Shown: one piece after another, positions 5,726-8,175 of the stretch | Layout: each line of letters opens with the position of its first letter | Numbering within the stretch: the first letter of the stretch is position 1 | Source: Deltaproteobacteria bacterium | Lineage (GTDB): Bacteria; Desulfobacterota; DSM-4660; Desulfatiglandales; HGW-15 | Direction: 5' to 3' | Length of the DNA stretch: 8,175 nt | NCBI GenBank assembly: GCA_019307805.1 | Contig: JAFDIX010000150.1 | Coordinates: 1 to 8,175 of the forward strand | Notes under the pieces: model-generated | Seen by the model: the letters and a program-made list of their open reading frames with translations, nothing else | What the model was told of the DNA's origin: nothing | Databases searched by the model: none | Program-made: the position numbers and the translations under genes

Positions 5726-6805
5726 CTAATAGTGGGTTTGCGGCGGAATCCGCTTTCCAGGCGCCTGGTATTGTTCATCCACAGCCTGCCCTGCCTTTTT
5801 ATCAAAACGAACGGTCCGTGAAGTGTTCTCCCACAAATCAAAATGCTGTGACCCCCTACCGCCCTCCATTGTAATCTGAGACCACCCCGTGGCATCCCGC
5901 TCATGAAAAGGATCAGCCCGGTTCATGAATACAGTCTGTTTGGGCACCATATTGGCCTTTTGATCATAGCTGACTGGGTAGGGCCAGGGCCATGCCGTGG
6001 ACATCCATGCCTGGAAGCTGATGTTTCCGATCTGGTTGTACAGGACCTGGTGGACATGTCCATGGAAGACGTTCACCTGCTTAAAGGGCTTGAGGACCGC
6101 CTGAATTTCCTCGGCATCGTCTGTCCAGAAATTCCAGGGCTTGAATACCTTGTAGAGCGGCGAATGGGAGAAAACGATCAGGGGCGTGTCATGGCTCACC
6201 TTGGACAGGTCCTTCCGGAGCCATTCGATCTGCTCCTTGCCCACCATAAACGGGGAGCCCTGGGGGTTGTCCAGCCGGGCCATGGCCAGCATCCTTTCCT
6301 TGGGAGTAGGCCAGCGCTTGATCCATTTCTCATAGGTGCGAATGCTGTTCAGGGTCACAAAATGGACCCCTTTGTGATCAAAACTGTAGTAGAGCTTGCT
6401 CACCTTTTCTTGCCAGTATTGGCCCATATCCAGGTAGTAATCATGCTCACCGATCACGTACCGGATAGGCACCTCAATCTTGGAGAGCATTTCAAGTCCG
6501 TGATCGAGCTCTTCCTTTTTACCCAGTTGGGCCAGGTCCCCGCCAAAGACAATGAAATCAGGCTCCGGAAACGACAAACTTACCTCTGCGACTGCCTGCT
6601 CCAGACCCTTGTCAAAGTTGTTCACAAATTTTGTCCCTTTGATATGGGTCAGATGGGAGTCGGAGATGACACCAAAGGTAAATTTTTCACCTTTGTTTTT
6701 GCCCCAGCACACCTCAACAAAATTGAGGGGCAATACCGATGAGGCAGTGAATGCCGCTGCAGTTTTTAAAAAGGAGCGGCGGTTCATAGACTTATTCAAT
6801 GACAT
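5726..6805 (-). CDS. Tat-exported calcineurin-like metallophosphoesterase
   Basis: This encodes 359 residues. The N-terminus has a twin-arginine signal (NRRSFLKTAA, R9-R10) followed by a hydrophobic stretch, so it should be exported folded. The metallophosphoesterase motifs are in order: D49-x-H51 (SDSH), GGD90, GEH121-D122, H213 (FSHSPL) and GHVH (H250, H252). The usual Asn in GNH(D/E) is Glu here (E120), and the GD-x2-D motif reads GDLAQ. The substrate cannot be told from sequence: a phosphodiester or other ester in the periplasm. ATG 6805 has AGGAGG 9 nt upstream (AGGAGG-GAACCCC-ATG); Met7 directly before NRRSF has none. It lies between the peroxidase (34 bp gap) and the SoxA-like cytochrome (16 bp gap). 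SoxB of thiosulfate oxidation is also a metallophosphoesterase relative, but this protein lacks SoxB's large C-terminal domain. Confidence 0.9.
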   Translation of the reverse strand: MSLNKSMNRRSFLKTAAAFTASSVLPLNFVEVCWGKNKGEKFTFGVISDSHLTHIKGTKFVNNFDKGLEQAVAEVSLSFPEPDFIVFGGDLAQLGKKEELDHGLEMLSKIEVPIRYVIGEHDYYLDMGQYWQEKVSKLYYSFDHKGVHFVTLNSIRTYEKWIKRWPTPKERMLAMARLDNPQGSPFMVGKEQIEWLRKDLSKVSHDTPLIVFSHSPLYKVFKPWNFWTDDAEEIQAVLKPFKQVNVFHGHVHQVLYNQIGNISFQAWMSTAWPWPYPVSYDQKANMVPKQTVFMNRADPFHERDATGWSQITMEGGRGSQHFDLWENTSRTVRFDKKAGQAVDEQYQAPGKRIPPQTHY

Positions 6806-6839
6806 GGGGTTCCCTCCTTTCCTTCGTAACCTTTTGGTT

Positions 6840-7952
6840 TCATTTTTTGTCCAAATCCGCGAATTCCGGACTGGTTAACGATTCTAAAAAGGCAATAATG
6901 TCTTTGATCTCCTGATCTGTGAGATTAAGCACACGGACACTGCCCAGAAAGGGATTTTTCTCCCCTCCCTTGTTGTACAGTTCCATGACCTCTTCCAAAG
7001 TTGCCATGCTGCCGTCATGCATGTAGGGGCCGGTCACCGCAATATTGCGAAGCGTTGGTGTCTTAAATGCGCCGAGTTCCGATGTCTTCCCGGTAATGAC
7101 AAATCTGCCCAACTCGGAAACATCGCTTTTGGTGAGGATGGATTCATCCATTGCCTTCCCTTTTTTCTGGGACATCTTCACTTCTTTGACCAGTTTGCGA
7201 AGTTTCGGTCTGATTTTATTAAAGCCCACGCCAAGGTTATGAAACTTGTTGTCCGTGAAGAGGGCGTACTTTTCACTGATCATATGGCATTCCTGGCATC
7301 GGGCCTTCCCGAGGTAAAGTCCCAGACCCCGCTTGGCGGATTCAGACAGGGCATTTTGATCACCCCCGTACTTGTACCTGTCAAAGGGCGAATTCCCGGA
7401 GATAACGGTGCGTTCGAAACTTGCAATGGCCTTGACCACGTGGTCAATGGTGATGCCCTTTTTGTCGACCCCGAACACCTGTCTGAATGCCTTGGGATAA
7501 TCAGGGTCCTTCCGGATGATGTCGATGATAAACTGGTGGAAGTTCTGTTCTTTGCCCAGTCCGTGTTCCACGGGATTGAGAAAAGGATCCTTGGCCTGTT
7601 CTTCAAGGCTGGGCCGCCGACCGTCCCAGAACTGGCTGGTGTAATAGGCGGCATTGATCACCGTTGGTGAATTGCGCGTGCCCTTCAACTTGTTGATTCC
7701 CTCTGCCACGGGCAAACCATCGCCAAATGCCTTTGCCGAATCATGGCAAGTGGCGCAACTGACGGTCCCGTCTGCACTGAATCGTTTGTCTTCGTAAAGC
7801 TTTTTCCCAAGGGCAATCTTTTCTTTTGTCTGCGGGTTGTCCTCAGGGATGGGTACCGGAGGCAATCCTAGAGGAAGTCGCTCTTGGCTCAGAGCACTTC
7901 CTGCGGCCAAGAAGGTGATCACCAGAAAACACAAAAACACAACATTCCTCAT
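6840..7952 (-). CDS. Di-haem cytochrome c peroxidase (CcpA/MauG superfamily)
   Basis: This encodes 370 residues. It should reduce hydrogen peroxide to water in the periplasm with electrons from a small cytochrome or quinol chain. A signal peptide is present (MRNVVFLCFLVITFLAAGSA, likely cut near ALS-QE). The two haem sites are CATCH (C66-H70) and CQECH (C219-H223). FWDGR (W109) fits the conserved Trp between the haems, NPVEH (E129) the catalytic Glu, and GPYMHDGSM (M311) the Met ligand of the high-potential haem. RNSPTVINA is also typical. The distal His found in the loop before RN in Pseudomonas CcpA is not seen; Asn87 lies near that place. ATG 7952 has GGGGGGAG 5 nt upstream, so I prefer it to an ATG 45 bp further up that would add an untypical basic stretch. 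It is the first gene of a likely three-gene operon, next to a Fur/PerR-type gene. Confidence 0.95.
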   Translation of the reverse strand: MRNVVFLCFLVITFLAAGSALSQERLPLGLPPVPIPEDNPQTKEKIALGKKLYEDKRFSADGTVSCATCHDSAKAFGDGLPVAEGINKLKGTRNSPTVINAAYYTSQFWDGRRPSLEEQAKDPFLNPVEHGLGKEQNFHQFIIDIIRKDPDYPKAFRQVFGVDKKGITIDHVVKAIASFERTVISGNSPFDRYKYGGDQNALSESAKRGLGLYLGKARCQECHMISEKYALFTDNKFHNLGVGFNKIRPKLRKLVKEVKMSQKKGKAMDESILTKSDVSELGRFVITGKTSELGAFKTPTLRNIAVTGPYMHDGSMATLEEVMELYNKGGEKNPFLGSVRVLNLTDQEIKDIIAFLESLTSPEFADLDKK

Positions 7953-8016
7953 TACTGCTCCCCCCTTTAAAAATCCTTCTTTTTTAATATATATCATCAG
8001 GTAATCACTGTTTTTT

Positions 8017-8035
8017 GATAATAGTTATTGCTAAC
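8017..8035. promoter_or_regulatory. Fur-box-like operator candidate upstream of the peroxidase gene
   Basis: GATAATAGTTATTGCTAAC agrees with the E. coli Fur box (GATAATGATAATCATTATC) at 12 of 19 positions and contains the inverted repeat ATAA-TAG-TTAT. It lies between a Fur/PerR-family gene and the peroxidase gene, 65 bp before the latter. Both points fit control of the peroxidase operon by the neighbouring regulator. The region is AT-rich, so chance similarity is possible. No convincing -35/-10 pair is visible beside it. Confidence 0.4.
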
Positions 8036-8049
8036 AGCCCAAAAAAATT

Positions 8050-8175
8050 TCATGCGTCGGCAGTAGATTTCTTTTTCTGGCATTGCGGGCAGATGCCGAA
8101 AAAGTCAAGCCTGTGATTCACAATGCGATACCCCGTCTGCCGGGCCATTTCATCCGCCATTTCATATAAGGCATC
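8050..8175 (-). CDS. Fur-family regulator (PerR-like), C-terminal fragment
   Basis: The last 41 residues and a TGA stop (8052-8050) are inside the window; the start lies beyond it. The fragment includes ETMAR-type helix residues (ADEMARQTGYRIVNHRLDFF) followed by GICPQCQKKK. The run 'GYRIVNHRLDFFGICPQC' is the hallmark of the Fur/PerR dimerisation domain: the His of NHRL is a regulatory-metal ligand and C-x2-C forms half of the structural zinc site. PerR senses peroxide by metal-catalysed His oxidation, and the neighbouring peroxidase gene makes PerR more likely than Fur or Zur, but the diagnostic N-terminal residues are not visible. No hairpin terminator follows, so some read-through into the peroxidase operon is possible. 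Confidence 0.8.
   Translation of the reverse strand, partial: DALYEMADEMARQTGYRIVNHRLDFFGICPQCQKKKSTADA

Noticed and set aside
5710..5904. N-terminal extension of the cytochrome frame
   Set aside because: It overlaps the end of the phosphoesterase gene; the internal ATG 5709 has a strong ribosome site directly followed by a signal peptide.
5903..6742. 279-codon open frame on the plus strand
   Set aside because: It lies entirely antisense to the metallophosphoesterase, which has all family motifs; the plus-strand product shows no family features.
5302..6805. A SoxA-SoxB pair of a standard thiosulfate oxidation operon
   Set aside because: The phosphoesterase lacks the SoxB C-terminal domain, the cytochrome is much shorter than SoxA, and no SoxX, SoxY or SoxZ gene is visible.
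7017..7670. 217-codon open frame on the plus strand
   Set aside because: It is antisense to the di-haem peroxidase and is a by-product of its codon use.

Overview
The window is a stretch of bacterial chromosome in which every gene I can support lies on the minus strand, so transcription runs from position 8175 towards position 1. The gene mix is a Fur/PerR-type regulator, a periplasmic di-haem peroxidase, a Tat-exported phosphoesterase, a small c-type cytochrome, a MoxR/DUF58/transglutaminase operon and a Cys-rich mini-protein. This suggests a Gram-negative anaerobe or microaerobe, most likely of the Desulfobacterota (old Deltaproteobacteria). That placement comes from gene content and general protein style, not from a marker gene.

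Layout in transcription order. (1) 8175-8050 is the C-terminal end of a Fur-family (PerR-like) regulator. (2) A 97-bp AT-rich gap holds a Fur-box-like element. (3) 7952-5302 holds three closely spaced genes for exported proteins: a di-haem cytochrome c peroxidase, a Tat-signal metallophosphoesterase and a mono-haem cytochrome resembling the C-terminal domain of SoxA. Gaps are 34 and 16 bp and each gene has its own good Shine-Dalgarno sequence. (4) The 157-bp gap from 5145 to 5301 has a perfect 14-bp inverted repeat (terminator-like) followed by a consensus TTGACA. (5) 5144-862 is a MoxR-DUF58-TgpA operon with 4-bp stop/start overlaps. Its third gene is broken inside the transglutaminase active site. 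(6) 676-455 is a 73-residue protein with three identical C-x2-C-x8-H-x-C units, followed by a strong intrinsic terminator at 379-350. (7) 121-1 is the N-terminus of a GNAT acetyltransferase.

How the genes may work together. The regulator and peroxidase look like a peroxide-response pair. The phosphoesterase and SoxA-like cytochrome travel with the peroxidase as one probable transcription unit, which would put three periplasmic redox or hydrolase proteins under one control. MoxR ATPase, DUF58 and TgpA-like transglutaminase are a widespread trio thought to act in envelope protein assembly or maturation. Here the transglutaminase has lost its catalytic His segment.

The most interesting points are a clean deletion or joining scar at a GAATTC in the transglutaminase gene, the peroxidase-phosphoesterase-cytochrome module, and a 29/33-nt imperfect direct repeat that flanks the Cys-rich gene and has one copy inside the GNAT coding start. 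I did not find CRISPR arrays, insertion sequences, tRNA or rRNA genes.
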